Position numbers and translations under genes: made by a program. Source: Sphingomonas sp. PP-CE-1G-424 (lineage in GTDB: Bacteria > Pseudomonadota > Alphaproteobacteria > Sphingomonadales > Sphingomonadaceae). From it: DNA of 64,000 bases. The DNA lies in the NCBI RefSeq assembly GCF_004341085.1, contig NZ_SLXW01000001.1, forward strand, positions 806,001-870,000, in the 5' to 3' direction. Shown here in pieces: positions 46,343 through 55,491 of this stretch. The notes below the pieces were generated by a model that searched no databases, had not been told where the DNA came from, and saw only the letters and a program-made list of their open reading frames with translations. Position 1 is the stretch's first letter. Each line of letters begins with the position of its first letter.

Positions 46343-47125
46343 GTGAAGATCGTCTCCTGGAACATCAACTCGGTCCGTTTCCGGATCGCCATCGTCGAAC
46401 AGTTTCTGCGCGACGAGCAGCCCGACATCCTGTGCCTGCAGGAGACGAAGGTGATCGACGGCGACTTCCCCTTGGAGGCGTTCCGCGCACTGGGTTACGA
46501 ACACATCGTCCTGCACGGCCAGCGCATGCACCACGGCGTCGCGATCCTGAGCCGTGTGCCGATCGTCGAGGACGACCGATTCGACTGGCAGGCGAACAGC
46601 GAGGCGCGCCACATCGGCGTCCGGCTGGAGAACGGCGTCCGGCTTGAGAACGTCTACGTCCCCGCCGGCGGCGACGTCCCCAATCGCGAGGTGAACCCCA
46701 AGTTCGGCCAGAAACTCGACTTCATCGAACGTATGACGACCTGGTCCGAAACGCTGCCCGGCCCCACGATCCTGGTCGGCGACTTCAACATCGCCCCGCT
46801 CGAATCGGACGTGTGGAGCCACAAGCAGTTGCTCGACGTCGTCAGTCACACCCCCATCGAGGTCGAGGCGCTCGGCAAGTTGCAGGCGGCAGGCGACTGG
46901 GTCGATCTCGGCCGCCGCTTCCACCCTGCCCCCGCCCGCCTGTTCACATGGTGGAGCTACCGCGCCAAGGACTGGGCCGCGTCGGATCGCGGCCGCCGGC
47001 TCGATCACATGTGGGCGACCGGTGCGGCCGCCGAAGCCGCGGTGTCGCACCACGTCTACGAACGCTGCCGAAGCTGGCTCAAACCGTCCGACCACGTCCC
47101 GATCATGACCGAGTTCGCGTTTTGA
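46343..47125 (+). CDS. xth: Exodeoxyribonuclease III (XthA-type AP endonuclease)
   Basis: 260 residues. Active-site segments SWNINSVR (start), LCLQETKV (metal-binding Glu), GDFNIAPLESDVW, RRLDHMWAT and the terminal SDHVPIM histidine are all present. It repairs abasic and 3'-blocked sites. GTG start at 46343. The stop overlaps the ribA start (TTGA). Confidence 0.94.
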   Translation: MKIVSWNINSVRFRIAIVEQFLRDEQPDILCLQETKVIDGDFPLEAFRALGYEHIVLHGQRMHHGVAILSRVPIVEDDRFDWQANSEARHIGVRLENGVRLENVYVPAGGDVPNREVNPKFGQKLDFIERMTTWSETLPGPTILVGDFNIAPLESDVWSHKQLLDVVSHTPIEVEALGKLQAAGDWVDLGRRFHPAPARLFTWWSYRAKDWAASDRGRRLDHMWATGAAAEAAVSHHVYERCRSWLKPSDHVPIMTEFAF

Positions 47126-48168
47126 GCAACCCTCGCGCCGCCGCCCGCGCGGTCGATGCGCTCAGACGTGGCTGGCCGATCTCGATCGAGGGGCTGGTGT
47201 TGCTCGCGGTCGAGACGGCGGATGCTGAGCGGTTGGCCGCGTTCGATCCGGAGGCGAATGGCGGCGTGCTGATCTCGTCGGGGCGCGCGGCAACGTTGAA
47301 GCTCGCGAACCAGCTCGCGGCGGCGGATCCGACCGAGCCCGTACTCGTCGATCGCCCCCCCTGGATCGACTTCGCCGCCGCTACCGCGTTGGCCGATCCG
47401 CAATTCGACTTGGCGACGCCATTGAAAGGTCCGTTCCGTACGCTCCCGGTAACCGATCCCGAAGCAGCGGCCGCCGCATTACGCCTAGCGAGGATTGCCG
47501 GACTGCTGCCCGCCTTCTTCCTCGGCACCGGCGAACCCGAAGTCGACATAACCACTGCGGACATCGACGCACACGAAGACGCGAACCGCCTGACGCTCGC
47601 GGCGCGCGCACGGCTTCCGGTCGAGGGCGCGGAGGATGCGGAAATCGTCGCGTTCCGCAGCCCCGAAAGCGCAGACGAGCACATCGCGCTGCTGATCGGC
47701 CAGCCCAACGGCCAGCCGCCGCTCGTCCGCCTCCACAGCGAGTGTCTGACGGGCGACGTGCTCGGCAGCCTCAAATGCGATTGCGGGCCGCAGCTGCGCG
47801 CCGCGATCCACGCGATCCAGCAGAGCGGCTGGGGTATCCTGCTGTATCTGCGGCAGGAAGGTCGCGGGATCGGCCTAGTCAACAAGCTGCGGGCGTACGC
47901 ATTGCAGGACCAGGGCTTCGATACGGTCGACGCGAACACGCGGCTCGGCTTTGCGGTCGATGCGCGCGATTTCGGCGTGGCGGCGCGGATGTTGACTCTG
48001 CTCGGCCAGCGCGAGGTACGGTTGCTGACCAACAATCCCGCCAAGGTGGCGGGGCTCGAAGCCGCAGGCGTGACGGTGATCGAACGCGTGCCGCATTTCC
48101 TCCCCTCGAACCCGCATAACGCCCAGTATCTCGCGACCAAGCGCGACCGCACGGGGCACCAGTTCTGA
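47122..48168 (+). CDS. ribA: GTP cyclohydrolase II, RibA
   Basis: 348 residues. The catalytic domain (from ~165) has the zinc site HSECLTGDVLGSLKCDCGPQL, the QEGRGIGLVNKLRAYALQD segment and the terminal LTNNPAKVAGLEAAGV. It opens GTP in the first step of riboflavin synthesis. The ~160-residue N-terminal part (LISSGRAATLKLANQ, VDITTADIDAHEDANRL) looks like a degenerate dihydroxybutanone-phosphate synthase domain without its acidic active site, so only RibA activity is expected. The TTG start overlaps the xth stop. Confidence 0.9.
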   Translation: MSNPRAAARAVDALRRGWPISIEGLVLLAVETADAERLAAFDPEANGGVLISSGRAATLKLANQLAAADPTEPVLVDRPPWIDFAAATALADPQFDLATPLKGPFRTLPVTDPEAAAAALRLARIAGLLPAFFLGTGEPEVDITTADIDAHEDANRLTLAARARLPVEGAEDAEIVAFRSPESADEHIALLIGQPNGQPPLVRLHSECLTGDVLGSLKCDCGPQLRAAIHAIQQSGWGILLYLRQEGRGIGLVNKLRAYALQDQGFDTVDANTRLGFAVDARDFGVAARMLTLLGQREVRLLTNNPAKVAGLEAAGVTVIERVPHFLPSNPHNAQYLATKRDRTGHQF

Positions 48169-48197
48169 CCGATATCCCACCCTCACGGCGCCTGATC

Positions 48198-48680
48198 GTG
48201 GTGTTCGGCGCGGCCGTTCGTCCCGATGGCAGCCCCAGCCCCACCCTCGCCCGTCGTATCGCGTTCGCAGCGGCGGCGGCGGCGCGCTACGTCGATGCGG
48301 ACCTGTTCTGCTCCGGCGCAAAGGGGGCGCATGGCCCTTCGGAAGCATCGGTGATGGCGGATGTGCTGGCCGAGACGGTCGACCGGTCGCGAATACATCT
48401 CGACCAGGCCAGCGTAGACACGTTGCAAAGCGTCGTCGCCGCGACCGCGTTCGCACGCTCGGGCGAGTACGCGCAGTGCATGATCTGCACCGACGGCTAT
48501 CACCAACCGCGCATCCGGATGCTGTTCGCGATGCTGGGCATGCCGGCGAGCGCGATCCACGTGCCGCACGGCGGGAGCCGGCGGTACCAGCTCAAAATGC
48601 GATCGCGGGAAGCGGCGGCGATCCCGTATGATCTGGTCGCGGGGATCGGTGCGATCTGGCAGCGGAAGCGGGCGGGCTAA
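48198..48680 (+). CDS. YdcF (DUF218) family protein
   Basis: 160 residues from GTG 48198. VFGAAVRPDGSPSPTLARRI and CSGAKGAHGPSEASVMADVL fit the DUF218 fold, and HLDQASVDTLQSVVAA, YHQPRIRMLFAMLG follow. Family members are linked to envelope or vancomycin-sensitivity functions. The proposed start cuts the first beta strand: codons upstream (RRLIV) look native and reach back to a CTG at 48165 overlapping the ribA stop as CTGA. That may be the real start. Confidence 0.82.
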   Translation: MVFGAAVRPDGSPSPTLARRIAFAAAAAARYVDADLFCSGAKGAHGPSEASVMADVLAETVDRSRIHLDQASVDTLQSVVAATAFARSGEYAQCMICTDGYHQPRIRMLFAMLGMPASAIHVPHGGSRRYQLKMRSREAAAIPYDLVAGIGAIWQRKRAG

Positions 48681-48734
48681 GCGACCATCGCCTCCACGCT
48701 GGTCGAGCGGAGCACCCTTGGCCGTCGTCTAGTT

Positions 48735-48790
48735 TGTTTCCCCGCGAAGGCGGGGACCCAGACTGGGCCCCCGCCTTCGCAGGAGCACAA
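48735..48790. repeat. Palindromic intergenic repeat, CGCGAAGGCGGGG family
   Basis: Almost identical to 3581-3636 (TTTCCCCGCGAAGGCGGGG, then ACCCAGACTGGG and CCCGCCTTCGC). Lies between the convergent ydcF-like and HAD genes. Confidence 0.92.
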
Positions 48791-48816
48791 GAAGGCAGGA
48801 GACCCCAAGGCTCCGA

Positions 48817-49497
48817 TCAAATGCTTTCAATCAACCGGGTCACGTCGGCGAAGCTCTCCGCCAGCGCGTCGACACCAATCGCCTTCAGCCGCGCACCATG
48901 CTCGGCATTGCAATGCGACCCCGCCGACAAGCCGATGACATAGCCCCCCGAAGCTACCGCCCCAGTCGCTCCCACAGGGGAATCCTCGAGGATCGCCGTC
49001 CGCGCAATATCGACGCCCAACTGCCGCGCCCCGAACAAGTACAGGTCCGGCGCCGGCTTGCCGTTCGTCACATGCTCCCGCCCACTATAGAGATGGTCGC
49101 CGAACGCATCGCGCAGCCCGATATGCTCCAGATGACGCGCGATCCACGAGACCGGGCTAGACGACACGATCGCCTTGGGCAGGTCGGCAGGGAGCGAGCG
49201 GACGAACGCCACCGCGCCGTCGATCGCGTCGACCCCCGCCGCCAATACGCGCTCGTCCTCAGCTTCCCGAGCGGCGTAGAAGTCCTCGGTCAGTGGCCGG
49301 TCGATCCAGCGCTCGATCGCATCGATGAACTGCGGCCCGGCGAGCCCCATGAAGTTCGCCATCGACTCGTCTGCGGTGGTCGGGTGACCAGCGGCCGTCA
49401 GCCATTCGGCAATGTGGCGGTTGCCGACGGCTTCGCTGTCGATCAGCACACCGTCGAAGTCGAACAGCAGCGCATCGAACCGAACCGGTATGCTCAT
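48817..49497 (-). CDS. HAD superfamily phosphatase
   Basis: 226 residues. Motif I FDFDGVLIDSE (Asp13, Asp15), motif II SSSPVSW, motif III K in GKPAPDLYLFGARQLG, and motif IV EDSPVGATGAVASG. The cap is the alpha-helical subclass I type, as in phosphoglycolate or sugar phosphatases; the substrate is unknown. ATG at 49497 overlaps the stop of the YggS gene (ATGA). Confidence 0.9.
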   Translation of the reverse strand: MSIPVRFDALLFDFDGVLIDSEAVGNRHIAEWLTAAGHPTTADESMANFMGLAGPQFIDAIERWIDRPLTEDFYAAREAEDERVLAAGVDAIDGAVAFVRSLPADLPKAIVSSSPVSWIARHLEHIGLRDAFGDHLYSGREHVTNGKPAPDLYLFGARQLGVDIARTAILEDSPVGATGAVASGGYVIGLSAGSHCNAEHGARLKAIGVDALAESFADVTRLIESI

Positions 49498-50168
49498 GCG
49501 CCCGTCCCCCTTGCGCCGAACAACGCGCTGCCGATCCGGACGTGAGTCGCGCCGATCGTCACCGCAGTCTCGAAATCGTCCGACATGCCCATGCTGAGGC
49601 CGGTCAGCCCGTGATCGCGCGCAAGCTTGGCGAGCAGCGCGAAATATGGCGCCGGCTCGATGTCCGCGGGCGGCAGGCACATCAGCCCGGCGATCGGCAG
49701 GCCGGCGGCGCGCGCCTGTTCCATCAGCGCGGGCAGGTCCGCGATCGCGCAGCCGCCCTTTTGCGGCTCGTCGCCGATATTGACCTGGAGGAAGCAGTCC
49801 GGCCGACGATCGCTCGCCGCCATCGCCTTCCCCAGCGCGGTGACCAGCGACGGGCGATCGACCGCGTGGATGGAGTCGAACAACGCCACCGCCTCGGCTG
49901 CCTTGTTCGACTGGAGCTGGCCGATCAGGTGCAGTTCGACGTCGGGATATTTCTCGCGCAACGCCGGCCATTTCTCCGAGGCTTCCTGCACACGGTTTTC
50001 CCCAAAAACGCGCTGGCCCTCGGCGAGCAGCGGTTCGATCGCCTCGACCGGATGCGTCTTGGAGACCGCGATCAGCGTCACGTCGTCCGCGCGGCGATCC
50101 GCGATCTCAGCGGCCTTGGCGATCCGGCTGCGGATGGCCTGCAATTTGGTGGTGTCGTCAGCAATCAT
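49494..50168 (-). CDS. YggS family PLP-binding protein (PLPBP)
   Basis: 224 residues. The TIM-barrel fold of alanine racemase type with the PLP lysine in IAVSKTHP (Lys37), FGENRVQEASEKW, LHLIGQLQSNKA, LQVNIGDEPQKGG and SMGMSDDFETAVTIGATHVRIGSALFG. It buffers PLP rather than acting as a racemase. ATG at 50168. Coupled to the HAD gene; divergent from the ThiE-like gene. Confidence 0.94.
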   Translation of the reverse strand: MIADDTTKLQAIRSRIAKAAEIADRRADDVTLIAVSKTHPVEAIEPLLAEGQRVFGENRVQEASEKWPALREKYPDVELHLIGQLQSNKAAEAVALFDSIHAVDRPSLVTALGKAMAASDRRPDCFLQVNIGDEPQKGGCAIADLPALMEQARAAGLPIAGLMCLPPADIEPAPYFALLAKLARDHGLTGLSMGMSDDFETAVTIGATHVRIGSALFGARGTGA

Positions 50169-50190
50169 GCGGCGCGCTATAGGCAGCGGC

Positions 50191-50781
50191 GTGGCTCGTC
50201 GTAACCCCATTCCCACACGCTGGTTGATGACCGACGAGCGTATGGGCAACGCTTTGTGGCGTGCGCTCAGCCGGTTGCCGCCGGGATCCGGCGTGGTGTT
50301 TCGGCATTATGCCACGCCTGAGCGGGAACAGCGGACGTTGCTGCGGAGGGTCAAGCGCATCGCACTTTCGCGGCGGCTAGTCGTCGTGGTGGCCGGAAAG
50401 TCTATGATCGCGGCGGACGGCGTGCATGGTCGGGCACAGACTCACGGGATCAGAACCTGGCCAGCGCATTCGAGAAGCGAGGCCTTGGCTGGCAAGCGCG
50501 CCGGAGCAGTTGCCCTGTTCGTGTCGCCGATCCACGTCACTCGATCGCACCAGGGTGCGGCCGGCATCGGCTCGGCGCAGGCTATGCGGATCGGACGAGG
50601 ACTCGGGATACCACTGATCGCGCTCGGCGGAATGAACGAGTCGCGCTGGCGGCGCATCCGACGGTTCGGCTTCCACGGCTGGGCCGCGATCGATGCCTGG
50701 ATGCCTACAGTGCGCCGTCATCCTGACGAAAGTCAGGACCTAGGGTTACTGATCGCTGCATCTCATGGCACTGGATCCTGA
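50191..50781 (+). CDS. Thiamine phosphate synthase-like (TMP-TENI) protein with repeat-derived C-terminus
   Basis: 196 residues from GTG 50191. WLMTDERMGNALWRAL, GVVFRHYATPERE, GVHGRAQTHG and PLIALGGMNESRWRRIRRFGFHGWAAIDAW fit sphingomonad ThiE-like proteins. It lacks clear evidence of all ThiE active-site residues, so it could be a TenI-like paralogue. From about residue 175 (RRHPDESQD...) the peptide is encoded by the palindromic repeat at 50716-50798, which also supplies the stop. Confidence 0.75.
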   Translation: MARRNPIPTRWLMTDERMGNALWRALSRLPPGSGVVFRHYATPEREQRTLLRRVKRIALSRRLVVVVAGKSMIAADGVHGRAQTHGIRTWPAHSRSEALAGKRAGAVALFVSPIHVTRSHQGAAGIGSAQAMRIGRGLGIPLIALGGMNESRWRRIRRFGFHGWAAIDAWMPTVRRHPDESQDLGLLIAASHGTGS

Positions 50782-50798
50782 CTTTCGTCAGGATGACG
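50716..50798. repeat. Palindromic repeat, CGTCATCCTGACGAAAG family, overlapping the ThiE-like 3' end
   Basis: Arms CGTCATCCTGACGAAAGTCA and TGACTTTCGTCAGGATGACG, with a different centre from the copies at 16759 and 45204. Here it encodes RHPDESQD and the stop of the upstream gene. Confidence 0.93.
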
Positions 50799-50830
50799 GG
50801 AAGAAAGCCGAGCATCGCTCCACCGGATGC

Positions 50831-51538
50831 CTAGAAGCGGAAGGCTGTACCCAGATACACGGCCTGGCTATCGCGACGGTCGTCGTCGACCTTCACGAAG
50901 CGCTCGCGGTCAGACCTGTACCGGACTCCCGCGGTCACTGCGAGGCTGCGCGTCAGGGCGTAGGAGCCACCGACATCGACCGAATAGCTCGGCGCTTCCT
51001 CGACCAGGTGCGGTGCGTTGGCGAGCGGACGATCCGCTACAGCCTTCACAGTGCCGCTGAACTTCTTCGCGCTATAGCTCACCGCGAGGTCGGCCGCTTC
51101 ACGGCCACCCGGCATAGCACCCAGATCAAGCTTGTTCACGTCGCCCGAGATCGCGAACCGCTTCCAGCCGACCGACATGCCGAGGTTATACGCGATCGGT
51201 GCAATACCGACGGTCGGCGTGGTCGAAGCAAGGCTGGCCGTGTTCGCGATACCGCGGTTGGTCTGCGCACGCACTGCAACGGTCACCGCGCGGTTGTCCT
51301 GGCGCGTTTCGGCAGGCGTGAAGCGGAAGCTGCCGGCGTCGAAGCCACCGCGCGCGAACATCGCGGCAAGGCGGGGGTCCGCAGCGGCTGGCGTAAACGA
51401 TCCGATACCGCGAACCGCGGCGACGTTGTGCTTGGCGATACGGGCGGGCTGTTCGCTGGCGCCGAAGGCAGGCGCGACGATTGCGGCGGTGGCGACAAGC
51501 GCCCCGGCAACCACCCCGAAAATTCCCCCACGCGTCAT
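50831..51538 (-). CDS. Exported porin-like protein, unknown function
   Basis: 235 residues from ATG 51538. A signal peptide (GVVAGALVATAAIVAPAFGA) precedes alternating beta-type sequence (YNLGMSVGWKRFAISGDV, DLAVSYSAKKFSGTVKAV, YSVDVGGSYALTRSLAVTAGVRY) and a terminal YLGTAFRF, the aromatic ending of outer-membrane barrels. The frame continues upstream to 51679 but that part is not protein-like. Probably a small barrel; I do not recognise the specific family. Confidence 0.75.
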   Translation of the reverse strand: MTRGGIFGVVAGALVATAAIVAPAFGASEQPARIAKHNVAAVRGIGSFTPAAADPRLAAMFARGGFDAGSFRFTPAETRQDNRAVTVAVRAQTNRGIANTASLASTTPTVGIAPIAYNLGMSVGWKRFAISGDVNKLDLGAMPGGREAADLAVSYSAKKFSGTVKAVADRPLANAPHLVEEAPSYSVDVGGSYALTRSLAVTAGVRYRSDRERFVKVDDDRRDSQAVYLGTAFRF

Positions 51539-51851
51539 CACAACGAATCTGTCCTTCGAATCCCGTAATCGGATCCTCGTGAAACTGCGTCTATCACGAA
51601 TTGATCCACCGCAAAGGCCGCAGACCCGGCGGATTGCCCTCTTCGTCGCTGATTTGTCGGACAGTGTTGCAATCAGCACACAGATCGCTGCGTTAGCGCT
51701 ACCGGATCGGTCCTAACCGACTCGTTTTGCCGCGCGAATATCGTCCCGTCCGGCGCTCGCTCAGCCCTATGGCTGGGATACCCGCGTCTGCTTGCGGGCG
51801 CGCGGGCTCGCCTGTAGAGCAAGGGCTGATTTTCTTGCCAGGATGATGCCC

Positions 51852-52283
51852 ATGTTCCGCCGCTCGCGTATCGCAGTCGTGCTGTTTGCCCTGCCTCTTG
51901 TCGCTTGCGGCGGCGGTTCGGCACGTCCCAAGGCGGATCTCGCCGCGTCGAAGATCACCACCATTGGCGTCAACAGCTACCTGTGGCGCGCAAGCCTCGA
52001 CACGCTGGGCTTCATGCCGCTGCTCCAGACCGACTCCAACGGCGGCGTGATCGTCACCGACTGGTACATCAATCCGCAGACGCCGACCGAGCGCATGAAG
52101 GTCACCGTGTCGATCCTCGACCAGGATCTGCGCGCCGATGCGCTGCGCGTCGCGGCACTCCGCGAAGTGAACCGCAACGGCCAGTGGGTCTCGTCGCCGG
52201 TCCAGGCCGCGACCACGCAGAAGCTCGAGGACATCATCCTGACCAAGGCCCGCGACCTGCGCCGCGCCTCGATCGCGGGCTGA
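51852..52283 (+). CDS. DUF3576 lipoprotein
   Basis: 143 residues from ATG 51852 (51843 and 51846 are also possible). The signal ends in LPLVACGGG (lipobox Cys19). The DUF3576 core is [42 protein letters not shown] and a C-terminal helix with [13 protein letters not shown]. This alphaproteobacterial family of unknown function commonly precedes leuS, as here (11-base gap), so it is probably the first gene of the leuS-lptE-holA operon. Confidence 0.88.
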   Translation: MFRRSRIAVVLFALPLVACGGGSARPKADLAASKITTIGVNSYLWRASLDTLGFMPLLQTDSNGGVIVTDWYINPQTPTERMKVTVSILDQDLRADALRVAALREVNRNGQWVSSPVQAATTQKLEDIILTKARDLRRASIAG

Positions 52284-52294
52284 GGACCGATATA

Positions 52295-54964
52295 ATGGCG
52301 TCGCGTTTCAATGCGTTGAAGGCGGACGCGGCGTGGCAGAAGGTCTGGGACGAGCGCAAGACGTTCGCCGCCGACGACCTGTCGACCAAGCCGCGTTCGT
52401 ACGTGCTCGAGATGTTCCCCTATCCGTCGGGGCGCATCCACATGGGGCATGTCCGGAACTACACGATGGGCGATGTGCTCGCGCGGTTCCGTCGGATGAA
52501 GGGCATGGAAGTGCTCCATCCGATGGGCTGGGACGCGTTCGGCATGCCCGCGGAGAACGCGGCGATGGAAAAGGGCGTGCATCCGGGCACCTGGACGCGC
52601 GCCAACATCGCGACGATGAAGGCGCAGCTGAAGCGCCTGGGCTTCGCGCTCGACTGGACGCGCGAGCTGGCGACCTGCGAGCCCGACTATTACGGCCACG
52701 AGCAGGCGCTGTTCCTCGACCTGTTCGCGGCGGGGCTCGTGTACCGCAAGGAATCGGCGGTCAACTGGGACCCGGTCGACATGACCGTGCTCGCCAACGA
52801 GCAGGTGATCGACGGTCGCGGCTGGCGCTCTGGCGCACTGGTCGAGCGGCGGAAACTGTCGCAGTGGTTCCTGAAGATCACCGACTTTGCCGACGAGCTG
52901 GTCGACGGGTTGGGTGCGCTCGAGCATTGGCCGGACAAGGTCAAGCTGATGCAGGAAAACTGGATCGGCCGCAGCCAAGGGCTACAGTTCAAGTTCGCAA
53001 TCCTCCCCGGCACGGGGAGGGGGACCGCCGGCGAAGCCGGGGGTGGAGGGGGCGCGCCACATACGGCAGCGCCCGTTGACAGCCCCCTCCCCCATCCTGC
53101 GGATGGTCCCCCTCCCCGTTCCGGGGAGGAATTCGTCGAGGTCTTTACCACCCGTCCCGACACGATGTTCGGCTCCAGCTTCGTCGCGGTCGCCGCGGAT
53201 CACCCGATCGCGCGCGCCATCGCCGAAACGAACCCCGACGCCGCGGCCTTCATCGAGCTCTGTAAGCGCGGCGGCACCACCGCGGCGGAACTCGACACGC
53301 AGGAAAAGCTCGGCTTCGACACCGGCATCCGCGCGGTGCATCCGCTCGACAAGACGTGGCACCTCCCCGTCTACATCGCGAACTTCGTGCTGATGGAATA
53401 CGGCACCGGCGCGGTGTTCGGCGTCCCCGCGCACGACCAGCGCGATCTCGATTTCGCGCGCAAATACGACCTGCCCGTCAAGCGCGTCGTCAGCGAAGGC
53501 GATGACGAGGCCCCCGTGTTTGTCGGCGACACCGCCTGGACCGGCGCCGGCACGATCGTGAACTCGCACTTTCTCGACGGCATGGACATCGAGGACGCCA
53601 AGCGCGTCGTGATCGAGCGTGCCGAGGGCGAAGGCTGGGGCAAGGGCACGACCGTGTTCCGCCTGCGCGACTGGGGCGTCAGCCGCCAGCGTTACTGGGG
53701 CACGCCGATCCCGATCATCCACTGCGACGCGTGCGGCGCGGTACCGGTGCCCAAGGACCAGCTGCCAATCGTGCTGCCCGAGGACGTCTCGTTCGACATC
53801 CCCGGCAACCCGCTCGATCGCCACCCGACCTGGAAGCACGTCCCCTGCCCGTCCTGCGGTGCGAACGCGCGGCGCGAGACCGATACGCTCGACACATTCG
53901 TCGATTCGTCGTGGTATTTCATCCGCTTCGCCAGCCAGCCGAACGCCAAGCCGTTCGACCGGACGGGCGCGGAGAAATGGCTGCCGGTCAACCAGTATAT
54001 CGGCGGCGTCGAGCACGCGATCCTGCATCTGCTGTACGCGCGTTTCTGGACGCGCGCGCTGAAGCATATCGGCATGCTCGACATCGCCGAGCCGTTCGCC
54101 GGGCTGTTCACGCAAGGCATGGTCACGCACGAGACGTATCAAACTCCAATTGCGCGAACGAGCGGCGATGAAGCTCGCGAAGGGCTACCAATGCGTTGGG
54201 TTGCGCCTAGCGATGTGGAGCGACAAGACGGTAACCTAGTCGAGATTGGGACGGGAAGTCCCATTACTGTCGGCCGGGTCGAGAAGATGTCGAAGTCGAA
54301 GAAGAACACCGTCGATCCCGAGCCGATCGTCGACCAGTACGGCGCCGACGCGGTGCGCTGGTTCGTGCTCTCCGACTCGCCCCCCGAACGCGATCTTCCG
54401 TGGAGCGAATCCGGCATCGAAGGCGCGTGGCGGTTCGTCCAGCGTCTCTGGCGCCTGATCGAGTCCGATGATTCCGCCAAGGCCGAAGGCGACGACATCG
54501 CCCTGCGCAAACTCTGCCACCGCACGACCATCGGTATCGAGAGCGATATCAATGCCTTGCAGTTCAACAAGGCGGTCGCACGGCTCTATTCGTTGTGCAG
54601 CGCGATCGAGAAGGCAGCGCCCTCCGCAGACCGCGACCAGGCGATCCGCACGTTGCTGCTGCTCGTCAGCCCGATGGTCCCGCACGTCGCCGAGGAAGCC
54701 TGGGCGACCGCTGGCAATGACGGCCTGATCGCCGACGCCACCTGGCCGATCGTCGACCCGGCGATGCTGGTCGACGACGAGGTCACGATCGCGGTGCAGG
54801 TCAACGGCAAGCTGCGCGACACGCTCGTCTTCCCCAAGGGCGCACCGAAGGACGAGGTCGAAGCCGCCGCGCTCGCTTCCGAGAAGATCGCCCGCCTGCT
54901 CGAGGGCAAGCCGCCCCGGAAAGTGATCGTCGTGCCCGACCGTCTCGTGAACATCGTCGCATGA
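52295..54964 (+). CDS. leuS: Leucyl-tRNA synthetase, with an in-frame repeat insertion
   Basis: 889 residues. Signature HIGH-type motif [15 protein letters not shown] (near 45), the CP1 editing domain with [11 protein letters not shown] (near 284), MSKSKK (near 668) and the anticodon/C-terminal domains are present. Residues ~236-279 (53001-53130) are translated repeat element, in the hairpin before the editing-domain TTRPDT strand, a loop that tolerates variation. A second oddity is 54139-54275, between the ETY and MSKSKK motifs, where codon use becomes atypical (CAA, CCA, ATT, CGA, CTA, ACT) although the frame is intact. ATG at 52295 has GAGGA upstream; the stop overlaps lptE (ATGA). Confidence 0.95.
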   Translation: MASRFNALKADAAWQKVWDERKTFAADDLSTKPRSYVLEMFPYPSGRIHMGHVRNYTMGDVLARFRRMKGMEVLHPMGWDAFGMPAENAAMEKGVHPGTWTRANIATMKAQLKRLGFALDWTRELATCEPDYYGHEQALFLDLFAAGLVYRKESAVNWDPVDMTVLANEQVIDGRGWRSGALVERRKLSQWFLKITDFADELVDGLGALEHWPDKVKLMQENWIGRSQGLQFKFAILPGTGRGTAGEAGGGGGAPHTAAPVDSPLPHPADGPPPRSGEEFVEVFTTRPDTMFGSSFVAVAADHPIARAIAETNPDAAAFIELCKRGGTTAAELDTQEKLGFDTGIRAVHPLDKTWHLPVYIANFVLMEYGTGAVFGVPAHDQRDLDFARKYDLPVKRVVSEGDDEAPVFVGDTAWTGAGTIVNSHFLDGMDIEDAKRVVIERAEGEGWGKGTTVFRLRDWGVSRQRYWGTPIPIIHCDACGAVPVPKDQLPIVLPEDVSFDIPGNPLDRHPTWKHVPCPSCGANARRETDTLDTFVDSSWYFIRFASQPNAKPFDRTGAEKWLPVNQYIGGVEHAILHLLYARFWTRALKHIGMLDIAEPFAGLFTQGMVTHETYQTPIARTSGDEAREGLPMRWVAPSDVERQDGNLVEIGTGSPITVGRVEKMSKSKKNTVDPEPIVDQYGADAVRWFVLSDSPPERDLPWSESGIEGAWRFVQRLWRLIESDDSAKAEGDDIALRKLCHRTTIGIESDINALQFNKAVARLYSLCSAIEKAAPSADRDQAIRTLLLLVSPMVPHVAEEAWATAGNDGLIADATWPIVDPAMLVDDEVTIAVQVNGKLRDTLVFPKGAPKDEVEAAALASEKIARLLEGKPPRKVIVVPDRLVNIVA
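53001..53130 (+). repeat. Palindrome-ended repeat element inserted in frame in leuS
   Basis: 130 bases with 26-bp terminal inverted repeats (53001-53026 and 53105-53130) differing at one base. The right ~45 bases (from CCATCCTGCGGATGG on) are identical or nearly so to the dnaE2 element; left ends also match. The translation of the right end is [13 protein letters not shown], against [13 protein letters not shown] in DnaE2. Confidence 0.93.
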
Positions 54965-55491
54965 AGCGCCTAGCGATCCTCGGCGCGCTCGCGCTGGCTC
55001 CCACGCTGTCCGGCTGCGGCCTGCACCCACTCTACGCGGGCGGCAGCAGCAGCCCGGTCGCGCGCGCGCTCGGCCAGGTCGAGATCGCGCCGATCGCGGG
55101 CAAGAACGGCTGGCTGATGGCCACCGCGTTGCGCGACCGCCTGCCCTCGAACGGTGCGCCCGCACTCTACCGGATCGACATCCGCCTCGACGACCAGATC
55201 AGCGGCCTCGGCGTCCGTACCGACGACAGCGTCTCGCGCGAACGCCGGACTCTGCGCGCGCGCTATCAGCTCGTGCGGATCGGCGATGGCTCGGTGCTGC
55301 TCGACGCGACCGCGGGCTCCGACGCCGGCATCGACGTCGTCCGCTCCGAATATGCGACGATCGCCGCCGAGAATACCGCACTAGAACGCCTGTCGCAGAT
55401 CGTCGCCGACCAGATCGTCGCGCGTGTTGCGCTGTACGCACGCAACACGCCCGCGGTCGCTGCGGCGCAGGCGACTACGCCCGCCAAGTGA
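54961..55491 (+). CDS. lptE: LPS assembly lipoprotein LptE
   Basis: 176 residues. Signal with lipobox TLSGC (Cys19), then [18 protein letters not shown] and [23 protein letters not shown], as in alphaproteobacterial LptE, the plug that helps LptD insert LPS in the outer membrane. Note that sphingomonads carry glycosphingolipids, so the ligand may differ. Overlaps leuS and holA by 4 bases each, as in related genomes. Confidence 0.9.
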   Translation: MKRLAILGALALAPTLSGCGLHPLYAGGSSSPVARALGQVEIAPIAGKNGWLMATALRDRLPSNGAPALYRIDIRLDDQISGLGVRTDDSVSRERRTLRARYQLVRIGDGSVLLDATAGSDAGIDVVRSEYATIAAENTALERLSQIVADQIVARVALYARNTPAVAAAQATTPAK

